Below, one piece after another: positions 17,004 to 25,970 of a stretch of 64,000 bases of DNA. Source of the stretch: an uncultured Eubacteriales bacterium (lineage in GTDB: Bacteria > Bacillota > Clostridia > UMGS1883 > UMGS1540); contig USAP01000001.1 of assembly GCA_900552775.1 (NCBI GenBank), positions 12,006 to 76,005 on the forward strand, given 5' to 3'. The translations under genes were made by a program, and so were the position numbers. Every line of letters begins with the position of its first letter. Position 1 is the first letter of the stretch. The notes below the pieces were generated by a model that was not told where the DNA came from, ran no database searches, and saw only the letters and a program-made list of their open reading frames with translations.

Positions 17004-17837
17004 TTAATATTCATTCGGCAGCTCATCAAGCTCATCGCAGCGGAAAACAGGTCCGTCTTTGCAAACGTATTTTGAACCTATGTTGCATCTTCCGCATTTT
17101 CCGATGCCGCATTTCATGCGCAGCTCCATGGTTGTATAAATCTGAGTTTTGTCAAACCCGAGCTCCTGCAGCCCGGCAAGCGTAAATTTAATCATTATCG
17201 GCGGTCCGCACAAAATTGCGGTTTTGTCGGTTGTGAATCCGAGTTCTTTAACGTAGTTCGGAACAAAGCCGACATGACCGTCCCACTCCGGCTGCGGATT
17301 ATCTATCGTAAGATGCACCGAAACGCCGGCGTCGTTTGACCACTCTGTGATTATTTCGTTATAGTCCACCAGATCCTGCATACTGCGCGAGCCGTATACA
17401 ATATCTATTTTTCCGTATCTGTCGCGGTAGTGGCGGCAGTAATTTATAACCGAGCGCAGCGGTGCAAGACCGATACCGCCGGCTATAAAGAGCATATCCT
17501 GTCCGGCAAACGCAGTGTCAACCGGAAACGCGTTTCCGTAGGGTCCGCGGATGGTTATCTGCTGACCCACTTCCATCGAGTGAAGCCACTGTGTAACACA
17601 GCCGCATTTTTTTATTGAAAACTCCATAAACTCTTCATTTGTGGGCGATGAGGTTATGGAAAACATTGCTTCTCCCACACCCGGTATAGAAAGCATTGCG
17701 CACTGACCGGGTTTATGCTCGAAAGCCTTTTTCCCGTCGGGGGTTACAACGCGGAAGGTTTTAACATCCGGCGTATCTATTCTTATATCCGTCACAACGC
17801 CCACCGTGGGCATGAGCGGTTCTCTGATTTCAGCCAT
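17004..17837 (-). CDS. FlxA-like NADH/FAD oxidoreductase subunit
   Basis: A 277-residue ferredoxin-reductase-like protein: FAD-binding barrel, GGIGLAPLRSVINYC nucleotide loop, YGSRSMQDLVD, GPPIMIKF and a C-terminal [2Fe-2S] site (ELRMKCGIGKCGRCNIGS). The family includes hydrogenase gamma subunits, sulfite reductase AsrB and FlxA. With the MvhD-like and HdrABC genes downstream in gene order, FlxA, the NADH-oxidising entry of the FlxABCD-HdrABC complex described in Desulfovibrio, is the best assignment. It overlaps the next upstream gene by 8 nt, as expected for subunits made in fixed ratio. Confidence 0.8.
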   Translation of the reverse strand: MAEIREPLMPTVGVVTDIRIDTPDVKTFRVVTPDGKKAFEHKPGQCAMLSIPGVGEAMFSITSSPTNEEFMEFSIKKCGCVTQWLHSMEVGQQITIRGPYGNAFPVDTAFAGQDMLFIAGGIGLAPLRSVINYCRHYRDRYGKIDIVYGSRSMQDLVDYNEIITEWSNDAGVSVHLTIDNPQPEWDGHVGFVPNYVKELGFTTDKTAILCGPPIMIKFTLAGLQELGFDKTQIYTTMELRMKCGIGKCGRCNIGSKYVCKDGPVFRCDELDELPNEY

Positions 17838-18855
17838 TATCCTTACCTCCCAGTTTCTTCATAACCTTAACAATATTCATCTGAATCGGGCATTTTGCCA
17901 GACATCTTCCGCAGCCTACGCAGGAGAACATGCCGTCGTTATTTGTCGGGAAATACACAAGCTTATGCATAAATCTCTGACGGAAGCGCTCAAGCTGCGT
18001 GAGTCTGGGCTGACCTGCGGACATTTTCGTAAAGTCCGAATACATACATGAATCCCAGCAGCGGAAACGTTTTATTCCGTGACCGGTATTAAAGTCTTTT
18101 ATATCATAGCACTGGCATGTGGGGCATACAAAAGTACACGTTCCGCAGCCGAGGCAGTTTCCGGAAAGCTCTTTCCACTCGGGCGCACCGAAAAATTCTT
18201 GGGTTTTGTCCTTGCCGAACTTATCTGCCGAAAGATTTGCAAGCGGCAGCTTTTCAAAACGCTCATGCGTTTCTTTTTTCTGTTTTTCGGTTTCGGCGCC
18301 GTCCGATTCCTCACCGAGTGCGGCAATGCTCTTTATAAGCTTTTCGCCTTTGTCGGTTTTGGCTTCCATGTAAAGCGCGGAAGCGGTTTTATGGCAAACA
18401 ACATCTCCCTCGGGTTCCGCCGCGTCTATTCCGAACGTTTTGCAGAAGCACGTCTCAACGGGCTTTGTGCATGCAAGCGATATTATAACGCCGTGGTCGC
18501 GGCGGTTTTTATAATACGTGTCCACGGGATCTGCCAGGAACACGCGGTCAAGCACGTCAAAGCTTTTTACATCGCACGCGCGCACTCCGAAAACCACAAA
18601 ATTTTCGCTTTCGCTGCGCGTATCGATAATTTCTATATTTTTTCCTTCAACCTTAAAGTCCATAAGGTTCTCCGTCTGCGGAAAGAAGAAATCCTTTGCG
18701 CTTCTGACAGTGTTCAAAGCATCGGAAAGCTTTTTTCCCTCCTCCCACTTTTCAAACCTTGCGCCGCCCTTCCCGTCAACGGGCATATAAAGCGTCATAT
18801 CGGCGGCAATTTTTGCAAACATATTATCAATTTTATCAATCGATATTTTAAGCAT
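17830..18855 (-). CDS. FlxB-like 4Fe-4S oxidoreductase subunit (AsrA/HyhB-like)
   Basis: A 341-residue protein of the anaerobic sulfite reductase A / sulfhydrogenase beta family. The N-terminal two thirds contain the VFGVRACDVKSFDVLD and SLACTKPVETCFC blocks; the C-terminal third has two 4Fe-4S motifs, CLGCGTCTFVCPTC and CVGCGRCLAKCP. It probably transfers electrons between the FlxA flavin and the rest of the complex. ATG at 18855 is preferred to a GTG three codons upstream because GAGAGG lies 8 nt before it; it overlaps the neighbouring genes on both sides. Confidence 0.78.
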   Translation of the reverse strand: MLKISIDKIDNMFAKIAADMTLYMPVDGKGGARFEKWEEGKKLSDALNTVRSAKDFFFPQTENLMDFKVEGKNIEIIDTRSESENFVVFGVRACDVKSFDVLDRVFLADPVDTYYKNRRDHGVIISLACTKPVETCFCKTFGIDAAEPEGDVVCHKTASALYMEAKTDKGEKLIKSIAALGEESDGAETEKQKKETHERFEKLPLANLSADKFGKDKTQEFFGAPEWKELSGNCLGCGTCTFVCPTCQCYDIKDFNTGHGIKRFRCWDSCMYSDFTKMSAGQPRLTQLERFRQRFMHKLVYFPTNNDGMFSCVGCGRCLAKCPIQMNIVKVMKKLGGKDNG

Positions 18856-19840
18856 TGTCGTCACCTCTCTTTACAGCCTCATCGGGTTCGGCGTCATCTA
18901 CGGTGTAATTTACTATCGGAGCGCGGCTTCCGACTTCCGCTCCAGCCTGATAGTCTCCGTAAAGCTCGTCTATATCTTTTATAAATTTGCGGTTTAAAAG
19001 ATGGAGCGGTATGTGCTGCGGACATACGCGCGAGCACTCTCCGCAGTCGGTGCATCTTCCGGCAACGTGGAATGCGCGGATGATGTGGAACATCTTTTCT
19101 TCAAATTCCGTTGAAGGCGCTTTGTTTTCAACGCCCGAATCCGGATTGTCAAAAACACATTTTTCACATGTGCATGCCGGACAAACATCGCGGCAGGCAT
19201 TGCATCTTATACATCTTGAAAGCTCACCCTGCCAGAAGGCAAAGCGCTCGTCCGAAGACATTTTTTCGATTTTTGCAACCTCGTCAAACCTTGCGGAGTC
19301 AAGCACTTCTCCGTCCTCTCCCAAAAGTTCGTCATAAGCCACATGTTTTTTGGACTTGCAGTTTACGCATCTTTCTGCCAAAAGCTCTTCGCGCGGCACT
19401 TTAACGTCCCCGTCAAAAAGCGTGTGAAGCACTGCATTTTCGCCTTCAAAAGACACGTCCGAAAGTCCCTCCGCTTTTTCCTTTGCGCGGTTTATATCAA
19501 TCATACCGCAGCAGGGAACTCCAACGGCATAAACCTTTTCGCGGTCAAATCTGTGTTCGGTTAAAAGCTGATTAAAGCTGTAAGTATCGCACGGCTTTAA
19601 AAACACAAGCACCTTTTTATCGCTTTTAAGCGTTTCCGCAACAAGATATTTTGAAAAGTTTGCGCCGCAGAAGCCGTTCCATACGAAGTCTTCCGCAAGC
19701 TCGTCCGCCGAACCGAATACAGACGGCGTAACGTCATAGAAAAATTCACCTTTTCTCCAGCCGAGAACCCTGTCGCAGGTTCCGTCTTCAAGAAGCTTTG
19801 AGGCTTTTTCGATGAGAACATCGCGTGTTATTTCCTGCAT
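18848..19840 (-). CDS. FlxC-like 4Fe-4S protein (FrhB-like)
   Basis: A 330-residue iron-sulfur protein. The first half resembles coenzyme F420 hydrogenase beta-type domains (VFLKPCDTYSFNQLL, VGVPCCGMIDI, RCVNCKSKK); the second half has CIRCNACRDVCPACTCEKC and CTDCGECSRVCPQHIP 4Fe-4S motifs. The acidic C-terminal tail is unstructured-looking. Position between the FlxB-like and MvhD-like genes, with overlaps of 8 and 13 nt, marks it as the third Flx component. FrhB-type flavin binding is possible but not proven from motifs I can see. Confidence 0.72.
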   Translation of the reverse strand: MQEITRDVLIEKASKLLEDGTCDRVLGWRKGEFFYDVTPSVFGSADELAEDFVWNGFCGANFSKYLVAETLKSDKKVLVFLKPCDTYSFNQLLTEHRFDREKVYAVGVPCCGMIDINRAKEKAEGLSDVSFEGENAVLHTLFDGDVKVPREELLAERCVNCKSKKHVAYDELLGEDGEVLDSARFDEVAKIEKMSSDERFAFWQGELSRCIRCNACRDVCPACTCEKCVFDNPDSGVENKAPSTEFEEKMFHIIRAFHVAGRCTDCGECSRVCPQHIPLHLLNRKFIKDIDELYGDYQAGAEVGSRAPIVNYTVDDAEPDEAVKRGDDNA

Positions 19841-20262
19841 CTTAAATCCTCCAATCTTTTGTTTCTGCCGAGTTTTGCAACCTTTTCGGCAAAATCATTC
19901 ATTGTTGCGGCAAATTTTGCGCCCTCTGCCGCGCTGACCCATTCAACGCGCGTACGCTCTCTCTCGATTCCGAGATAGTCGAGCATTGAGAAAAGCAGCG
20001 ACATACGGCGTCTTGTATAGTAGTTGCCCGAAGTATAGTGGCAGTCACCGGGATGGCAGCCGCATATAATAACTCCGTCCGCCCCTCTGCCGAATGCGCG
20101 CAGTATAAACATCGGGTTTACTCTGCACGAGCAGGGTACGCGGATAACTTTAACGTCCGCCGGGTAATTAAGTCTGTTGTTTCCTGCAAGGTCCGCCCCG
20201 GCATATGAGCACCAGTTACAGCAGAATGCCACAATAAGCGGCTTATATTCGTTTACTTGCAT
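19828..20262 (-). CDS. MvhD/FlxD-like [2Fe-2S] linker protein
   Basis: A 144-residue protein matching the hydrogenase iron-sulfur subunit (MvhD/FlxD, DUF2148-like) family: FCCNWCSYAGADLAG, RVPCSCRVNPMFILRAF and CGCHPGDCHYTSGNY supply the cysteines of one [2Fe-2S] cluster. In methanogens and Desulfovibrio this small protein carries electrons into HdrA. Its start overlaps the hdrA stop by 10 nt, which supports that job here. Confidence 0.9.
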   Translation of the reverse strand: MQVNEYKPLIVAFCCNWCSYAGADLAGNNRLNYPADVKVIRVPCSCRVNPMFILRAFGRGADGVIICGCHPGDCHYTSGNYYTRRRMSLLFSMLDYLGIERERTRVEWVSAAEGAKFAATMNDFAEKVAKLGRNKRLEDLRCRK

Positions 20263-22247
20263 ATTGCGTCCACCTCCGCCATAATTTGTTGATTTGTGAA
20301 GCCTTTAAGGTTCATGGCTCCCGACATACACGCAACCGTGCATGCGCCGCAGCCCTGACATACCGCCTCGTTAACAGACGCTACGCGGCGTGCCCTTGTT
20401 GTTCTGTCAGGCATTCTGAAATCCTTCACAACATATGTTATCGCGCCGTACGGACATACGTTTTCGCATGTCGAACAGCCGTTACACATCATTTCGTCCG
20501 AATGAGCCACACAGGGGTTGCCCGTGAGCTTATCCTTGCACAGAAGACCTATAACCTTTGAAGCAGCGGCTCCCGCCTGAGAAACCGTTTCCGGAATATC
20601 TTTGGGGCCCTGGCACGCACCGGAGAGGTACACGCCCGCCGTCGGACTTTCAACGGGACGGAGCTTCGGATGAGCCTCTGTGAAAAAGTCGTTTGTATCC
20701 ATACTTGCGGTGAGCATTGTAGCAAGCGGACGTGCCGATTTATCCGGCTCTATCGCAGCTGCAAGCACAACAAGATCCGCATCTATATTTATCTGTTTGC
20801 CGGCGATGAGATCGGACGCGCGCACTTTAAGCTTTTTGCCGTCCGGCATAACTTTGCCGACCATGCCTTTTATATAGTGAACGCCGTATTCCTCAACCGC
20901 GCGGCGGTAAAACTCGTCAAAGTTTTTGCCGGGTGTACGAACATCTATATAGAAAACATAAACGTCTGTGTCGGGGTACTTGTCCCTTGTGAGCATTGCG
21001 TGCTTTGCCGTGTACATACAGCAGATTTTGGAGCAGTATTCCTTGCCCTTCTCGGCGCACGCTTCGCATCTTGAACCCACGCACTGAACAAACACTATTG
21101 TGTGCGGATGCTCTCCGTCCGAGGGGCGCAGAAGCTTTCCTGCCGTAGGTCCTGCCGCATTTGTAAGTCTTTCGAACTCAAGCGACGTAATTACGTCTTT
21201 TGACTGGCTGTACGCATACTCGTCGAATTTCTCCATGGAAATCGGGTTATATCCCGTAGCAACAACAATTGCGCCGTATTTTTCCTTTATATATTCGTCT
21301 TTTGCCTTATAGTCTATGGCGCCCGCCGTACATATCTTGGAACAGAGACCGCATTTGCCCGTTTTAAGCATTGTGCAGTAATCGGGGTCGATGGTTGCAA
21401 CCTTCGGCACAGCCTGAGCAAAAGGAATGTATATGGCGCGTCTTGTGTCCATTCCGAGGTTAAATTCATTGGGGACCTTCTTCTGAGGACATTTTTCAGT
21501 ACAAGCGCCGCAGCCCGTGCACGCCTCTTCTTTAACAAATCTCGCACGTTTTTTAATCGTCACTTCAAAGTTGCCGACAAAGCCGCCGACCTCCGTAACC
21601 TCCGAGTACGAGAAAATTCTTATATTTTCGTTCTGCGCAACGTCAACCATTTTCGGCGTTAATATACACGCCGCACAGTCAAGCGTCGGAAATGTCTTGT
21701 CAAGCTGAGCCATTTTGCCGCCTATTGTCGGTTTTGTCTCAACAATGTCAACCGGAAATCCCGCGTCCGCTATGTCAAGCGCCGTCTGGATGCCGGCAAT
21801 ACCGCCGCCTATAACGAGCGCGCGCTTTGTAACGGGGCTTTCTCCCGGTGTTAAGGGTGTGTTTAATTTAACTTTTGCAACAGCGGCTTTTGCCAGAATA
21901 ACGGCTTTTTCCGTGCCGACGGGCATTTCTTTATGAACCCATGAGCACTGCTCGCGTATGTTTGCAATTTCAACCATATACGGATTTATGCCCGCTGCCG
22001 CCGCCGTTTTTCTGAACGTCGCCTCATGCATACGCGGCGAGCACGAACATACCACGATTCCCGTGAGGTTATGCTCCGCTATGGCGTCTTTTATTATGTC
22101 CTGTCCCGCTTGGGAACACATATACTGATAATCGGTGGAGAAAACAACCCCCGGCTCATGTTTAAGAGCCTCCGCAACCGATTTAACGTCTACCGTTCCG
22201 GCAATATTCGTGCCGCAATGGCAAACAAATACACCTATTCTTTGCAT
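20253..22247 (-). CDS. hdrA: Heterodisulfide reductase-like subunit HdrA (flavin bifurcation core)
   Basis: A 664-residue HdrA. N-terminal Cys-rich domain (GVFVCHCGTNIAG, CSQAGQ, VVCSCSPRMHE), thioredoxin-reductase-like FAD fold (RALVIGGGIAGIQTALDIAD), internal CTGCGACTEKCPQ and CGLCSKICTAGA motifs, and a C-terminal ferredoxin pair (CNGCSTCENVCPYG, CQGCGACTVACMSG). HdrA carries the FAD that splits electron pairs between ferredoxin and an acceptor. No in-frame UGA suggests selenocysteine. It starts at 22247, 16 nt after hdrC, and lies in the Flx-Hdr-fumarate reductase operon. Confidence 0.92.
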   Translation of the reverse strand: MQRIGVFVCHCGTNIAGTVDVKSVAEALKHEPGVVFSTDYQYMCSQAGQDIIKDAIAEHNLTGIVVCSCSPRMHEATFRKTAAAAGINPYMVEIANIREQCSWVHKEMPVGTEKAVILAKAAVAKVKLNTPLTPGESPVTKRALVIGGGIAGIQTALDIADAGFPVDIVETKPTIGGKMAQLDKTFPTLDCAACILTPKMVDVAQNENIRIFSYSEVTEVGGFVGNFEVTIKKRARFVKEEACTGCGACTEKCPQKKVPNEFNLGMDTRRAIYIPFAQAVPKVATIDPDYCTMLKTGKCGLCSKICTAGAIDYKAKDEYIKEKYGAIVVATGYNPISMEKFDEYAYSQSKDVITSLEFERLTNAAGPTAGKLLRPSDGEHPHTIVFVQCVGSRCEACAEKGKEYCSKICCMYTAKHAMLTRDKYPDTDVYVFYIDVRTPGKNFDEFYRRAVEEYGVHYIKGMVGKVMPDGKKLKVRASDLIAGKQINIDADLVVLAAAIEPDKSARPLATMLTASMDTNDFFTEAHPKLRPVESPTAGVYLSGACQGPKDIPETVSQAGAAASKVIGLLCKDKLTGNPCVAHSDEMMCNGCSTCENVCPYGAITYVVKDFRMPDRTTRARRVASVNEAVCQGCGACTVACMSGAMNLKGFTNQQIMAEVDAICK

Positions 22248-22263
22248 GGCTTGTATCTCCTTT

Positions 22264-22656
22264 CTACTTCGAGTATTTTCTGAATGCGCTCACAATCGCC
22301 TGCTGAGGCATATCCTCATCCGCAATCTCGGGTATGTTGTCTGCCAAAAGATGATTTGCGCCTTTTTCTCTTACTGCAACAAGTCTCACCGCTTCTATAA
22401 GCTTAGCCGGCTCCACTCCGCGCGGACATCTCTCAACGCACGCAAAGCATGAGAGGCATTTGTATATCGAATCGGACTTTAAAAGTGCGTCGATATCTCC
22501 GGTTTCAACCATATATACAAACTGATGCGGATGATATTCCATCTCGTCGTAGGAAGGACATGTGCCCGAGCATTTGCCGCATCTCATGCACTTTAAGGGA
22601 TTAACTCCGCTTGTACGCAGAATCTGTTCTTTGATACGTTCCGTTTTACTCTGCAT
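22264..22656 (-). CDS. hdrC: Heterodisulfide reductase-like subunit HdrC
   Basis: A 130-residue ferredoxin-like subunit with two 4Fe-4S motifs, CMRCGKCSGTCPSY and CLSCFACVERCPRGVEP, the standard HdrC layout. It links HdrA to HdrB. Its start overlaps the hdrB stop region by 11 nt. The length matches cytoplasmic HdrC rather than the HdrDE type. Confidence 0.9.
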   Translation of the reverse strand: MQSKTERIKEQILRTSGVNPLKCMRCGKCSGTCPSYDEMEYHPHQFVYMVETGDIDALLKSDSIYKCLSCFACVERCPRGVEPAKLIEAVRLVAVREKGANHLLADNIPEIADEDMPQQAIVSAFRKYSK

Positions 22657-23452
22657 CGTCTTCCTCCTTCACTCCGAGAGCCTCTGCCAAAAGTTCCGTG
22701 AAATATACCACGGGTACAGGGCTTTCGTTCTTTACGAGATTGTATTTGCAAAGCGGACAAGCGGTAACAATCGTATCCGCTCCGCCTTTTTGCGCGCTTT
22801 CCGTCACGCTGCGGCTCTTCTTTGCCGCGGATTCCGCGTCTTCCAAAGCCACATAGCCGCCGCAGCACTCGTTTCTGAAAGGATATATCACGGGCTCTGC
22901 GCCGAGCGCTCTTATAAAGTCCTCCATTATACGGGGATTCTCCGGATCGTCAAGCGCCATTACTTTGCCGGGGCGCAGCAAAAGGCAGCCGTAATATGCC
23001 GCGATTTTTCTGCCTGTGAGCGGGTTTTTAACCGCCTCGCGCACCTTGTCAAAGCCTATTTTGTCGCGCAGAAGCTCCAGATAATGACAAACCTCCGCTT
23101 CGCCTTCATACGGGGATTCAAAGTCTTTGTCCTGCGCCATGTAATTGTTTACGCGCGCGGTGAAATCCGCATCTGTCCGAATCTGATGATTCGTCTGTTT
23201 TATTACGTTATGACAGGCTGAACATACCGTAACGAGGGGGCGCGAATTGTCTCTCGCTTCCTTGAGCGCACGAACGCTTGAAAGCTTTGTGGCAATTTCG
23301 TCTCCCGCGCTTACGAATACTCCGCCGCAGCACTGCCAGTTTTCTATCTCACAGAGCTCTGCGCCGAGAATCTCGGCGCAGCGGCGAGCGTAGAAATCAA
23401 GCTTTTTTGCTTTTGTGCGGAGGGTACAGCCCGGAAAATAACTGACCTTCAT
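22646..23452 (-). CDS. hdrB: Heterodisulfide reductase-like subunit HdrB (two CCG domains)
   Basis: A 268-residue HdrB. Both CCG domains are complete: first FPGCTLR, WQCCGGVF and CSACH; second YYGCLLLR, NECCGGYV and CPLCKYN. These bind the paired noncubane 4Fe-4S clusters in methanogen HdrB. The ATG at 23452 has GGAGG 8 nt upstream; a longer frame begins inside that ribosome binding site. The physiological substrate is probably not CoM-CoB disulfide; because the fumarate reductase iron-sulfur gene in the same operon lacks the CCG half of TfrB, HdrB may feed fumarate reduction (inference). Confidence 0.9.
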   Translation of the reverse strand: MKVSYFPGCTLRTKAKKLDFYARRCAEILGAELCEIENWQCCGGVFVSAGDEIATKLSSVRALKEARDNSRPLVTVCSACHNVIKQTNHQIRTDADFTARVNNYMAQDKDFESPYEGEAEVCHYLELLRDKIGFDKVREAVKNPLTGRKIAAYYGCLLLRPGKVMALDDPENPRIMEDFIRALGAEPVIYPFRNECCGGYVALEDAESAAKKSRSVTESAQKGGADTIVTACPLCKYNLVKNESPVPVVYFTELLAEALGVKEEDDAE

Positions 23453-23469
23453 TTGTTTTACCTCCATTT

Positions 23470-24846
23470 TTACACCATTTGCTCGGGGTGGAACACCTCG
23501 TCAAATTTCTCTGCCGTAAGGAAACCGAGCTCAACACAGGCTTCCTTCAAAGATATATTGTCCTTATACGCTTTTTTTGCGGTTTTTGCAGCGTTTTCAT
23601 ATCCGATATACGGATTGAGCGCCGTAACAAGCATAAGCGAATTATAAAGATTGTGATGCATTTTTTCCTTGTTTGCCTTTATGCCGACTGCGCAGTTTTT
23701 GTTGAAGGACACTATAGCCTCCGCCAAAAGCCTTGCCGACTGCAAAAAGTTATAAGCCGCAACGGGCATGAACACGTTAAGCTCAAAGTTGCCCTGCGAT
23801 GCCGCAATGCTTATCGCCGTGTCGTTGCCCATAACCTGAACCGCTACCATTGTAACCGCCTCGCACTGCGTGGGGTTAACCTTGCCCGGCATAATCGAGG
23901 AGCCCGGCTCGTTTTCGGGAATAAATATCTCTCCGAGACCGTCTCTGGGGCCGGACGCCAGCCATCTTATATCGTTTGCTATTTTAAGCATATCGCACGC
24001 TGTGGCTTTGATTGCTCCGTGTGCGAACACAATCTCGTCTTTTGATGTGAGCGCGTGGAACTTGTTTGCAGCCGTAACAAACGGTTTGCCCGTTAAAAGC
24101 TCAACTTTTTTTGCCACAAGCTCCGAAAAGCCTTTCGGCGCGTTAAGACCCGTGCCGACAGCCGTGCCGCCCAAAGCAAGTTCATACAAAGGCTTCAAAG
24201 CCATGTGCAGCAGCTCTGCGTCTCTCTCAAGGCTTGATCTCCAGCCGCTTATCTCCTGGCTGAATTTAATGGGAGTTGCGTCCTGAAGGTGCGTACGCCC
24301 CGATTTAACTATGCCTTCGTTCTCTTCCTCGAGCTTTTTAAATGTTTCTATAAGCGTTTCTACAGCCGGAAGAAGCTTGTCCTCTATAGCCGTTACCGCC
24401 GAAATATGCATAGCCGTGGGGAAAGTGTCGTTTGAAGACTGGCTCATATTAATATCGTCATTGGGGTGCGCAATTTTTTTGCCCGCTATCTGATTTGCGC
24501 GGTTTGCGATAACCTCGTTTGCGTTCATGTTAGACTGCGTTCCCGAACCCGTCTGCCATACGACAAGCGGAAAATGGGCGTTAAGCTCGCCCGAGATAAC
24601 CTCATCGCATGCCTTTTCTATTGCCGCAAGTTTTTCATCCGTCATTTTTTCGGGTTTGAGTTCGTGATTTGCAAGTGCGGCAGCTTTCTTTAATATTCCG
24701 AAAGCGTGTGTGATTTCGCGCGGCATTGTTTCAATATCCACGCCTATTTCAAAATTCTCATGGCTTCTCTGCGTCTGTGCCGCCCAAAGCTTATCTGCCG
24801 GCACCAAAACTTCACCCATGGAATCATGTTCTTTACGGTATTCCAT
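23470..24846 (-). CDS. fumC: Class II fumarate hydratase
   Basis: A 458-residue fumarase [21 protein letters not shown] near residue 100, [12 protein letters not shown], and the signature [16 protein letters not shown]. It interconverts malate and fumarate in the cytoplasm without an Fe-S cluster. Aspartase, the closest relative, is less likely given the GSGTQSNMN and PTQCE signatures and the neighbours. It lies 12 nt after the malate/lactate dehydrogenase-family gene and 17 nt before hdrB, placing fumarate supply in the same transcript as the putative fumarate reductase. Confidence 0.93.
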   Translation of the reverse strand: MEYRKEHDSMGEVLVPADKLWAAQTQRSHENFEIGVDIETMPREITHAFGILKKAAALANHELKPEKMTDEKLAAIEKACDEVISGELNAHFPLVVWQTGSGTQSNMNANEVIANRANQIAGKKIAHPNDDINMSQSSNDTFPTAMHISAVTAIEDKLLPAVETLIETFKKLEEENEGIVKSGRTHLQDATPIKFSQEISGWRSSLERDAELLHMALKPLYELALGGTAVGTGLNAPKGFSELVAKKVELLTGKPFVTAANKFHALTSKDEIVFAHGAIKATACDMLKIANDIRWLASGPRDGLGEIFIPENEPGSSIMPGKVNPTQCEAVTMVAVQVMGNDTAISIAASQGNFELNVFMPVAAYNFLQSARLLAEAIVSFNKNCAVGIKANKEKMHHNLYNSLMLVTALNPYIGYENAAKTAKKAYKDNISLKEACVELGFLTAEKFDEVFHPEQMV

Positions 24847-24858
24847 TAAAGCACTCCC

Positions 24859-25803
24859 TTATATATCAAGATTTTTTATAACTTCTTTAAGCGTTGCTTC
24901 ACTCTTATGCAGCTTTGCAATCTCTTCTTCCGTAAGCGGAACAAGCACTTTCGAGCGCGCACCGTCTTTTCCGACGATGTTAAGCACACTGAGACAAACA
25001 TCGTCAACGCCGTATTCGCCGTGCATCAATGTCGAAACCGTCATGGTTGTGTCAATTCCGCCCAAAAGGCATTTAACTATATGACAAACCGAAATGGAAA
25101 CGGCATAGAAAGTCGCACCCTTGCGCTCTATAACTCTTGCGCCCGATTTGCGCACATACTGCTCGACCTCCTCGTAGCTGAACTCGGGATAAGCCGAATC
25201 GGCGCGTGTAATAAGTCTGTCGCAGTCGGCTATCGGAATGTTTGAAATGTTTGCAATCGACCACGGCACAAACGATGAATCACCGTGCTCGCCGTATACG
25301 TACGCGTGCACGTTGCCCTGGTTGATATCATAGTACTCGGAAAGTCTCGCTCTTAAGCGCGCCGTATCCAAAATCGTGCCGGAGCCTATGATTCTGTTTT
25401 CCGGCAGACCCGACCTTTTGCAGAAAGTATACGTCAGTATATCAACCGGATTACTTACTATAATATAAGTAGCGTCCGGCGCATGCTTTGTGATCTGGGG
25501 GATAATCTGTTTCGTGATATTTACGTTTGTCTGCGCAAGCTCAAGTCTCGACTGACCTGCCTTTCTTGCCATACCCGACGTAATTATTACAATATTTGAA
25601 CCCTCCGCGTCGCGGTAATCGCCCGCGTAAACCGAACAAGCTCCGCAGAAAGGGATGCCCTGTCTTATATCCAGCGCTTCACCCAGAGCCTTTTCGTTGT
25701 TAATGTCGATCATAACTATTTCGGAAGCCGTTCCCATAACCGCAAGCGTATACGCTATTGTGGAACCTACGCTTCCGGTTCCGATAATAGAAATCTTATT
25801 CAT
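24859..25803 (-). CDS. Malate/lactate dehydrogenase family enzyme with malate-type specificity residue
   Basis: A 314-residue L-lactate dehydrogenase-like protein: IIGTGSVGSTIAY NAD fold, SNPVDILTY, GSGTILDTARLR (D146, R149) and catalytic GEHGDSSF (H173). By overall similarity it would be called L-lactate dehydrogenase, but the substrate-discriminating residue (Gln102 in LDH numbering, as in ANQKPGETR) is Arg80 here (MARKAGQSR), as in malate dehydrogenases. The position next to fumC and fumarate reductase also favours oxaloacetate to malate. ATG at 25803 has GAGG 7 nt upstream and is preferred to a GTG two codons earlier. First gene of the operon. Confidence 0.82.
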   Translation of the reverse strand: MNKISIIGTGSVGSTIAYTLAVMGTASEIVMIDINNEKALGEALDIRQGIPFCGACSVYAGDYRDAEGSNIVIITSGMARKAGQSRLELAQTNVNITKQIIPQITKHAPDATYIIVSNPVDILTYTFCKRSGLPENRIIGSGTILDTARLRARLSEYYDINQGNVHAYVYGEHGDSSFVPWSIANISNIPIADCDRLITRADSAYPEFSYEEVEQYVRKSGARVIERKGATFYAVSISVCHIVKCLLGGIDTTMTVSTLMHGEYGVDDVCLSVLNIVGKDGARSKVLVPLTEEEIAKLHKSEATLKEVIKNLDI

Positions 25804-25818
25804 ACACACACCTCATTT

Positions 25819-25853
25819 ATTCTTATTTTCTCGACAATATAGTATCATATTGT
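25819..25853 (-). promoter_or_regulatory. Possible promoter of the mdh-fumC-hdr-flx-frd operon
   Basis: On the minus strand TTGCTA and TACTAT are spaced 17 nt, just upstream of the dehydrogenase start at 25803. The match is moderate and coordinates are approximate. Nearby GATATATC repeats and a palindrome at 25885-25910 may be operator sites. Confidence 0.35.
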
Positions 25854-25884
25854 TAAAGTTTTAGCAATGTTTATTTTTGCATGT

Positions 25885-25910
25885 CAGATATATCAAAAAT
25901 GATATATCTG
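25885..25910. promoter_or_regulatory. Palindrome CAGATATATCA-4 nt-TGATATATCTG, candidate operator
   Basis: An 11-bp perfect inverted repeat (25885-25895 and 25900-25910) upstream of the operon; a third GATATATC occurs at 26027-26034 near the lysR stop. It could bind the LysR regulator encoded alongside or another repressor. No T-run makes it a terminator. Confidence 0.45.
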
Positions 25911-25933
25911 CAAAAAAACGCGCCAAAACGCCG

Positions 25934-25970
25934 TTTCAGCAGTTGTTCTGATTAGAAGCAACTGCTGAAA
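25934..25970 (-). terminator. Hairpin downstream of lysR
   Basis: TTTCAGCAGTTG (25934-25945) pairs perfectly with CAACTGCTGAAA (25959-25970), with further pairing inside the loop. It lies 80 nt past the lysR stop on the minus strand; a run of T follows only about 15 nt later, so efficiency as a terminator is uncertain. Confidence 0.5.

Noticed and set aside
20253-22247. Selenocysteine in HdrA
   Set aside because: The frame contains ordinary Cys codons at cluster positions and no in-frame TGA.
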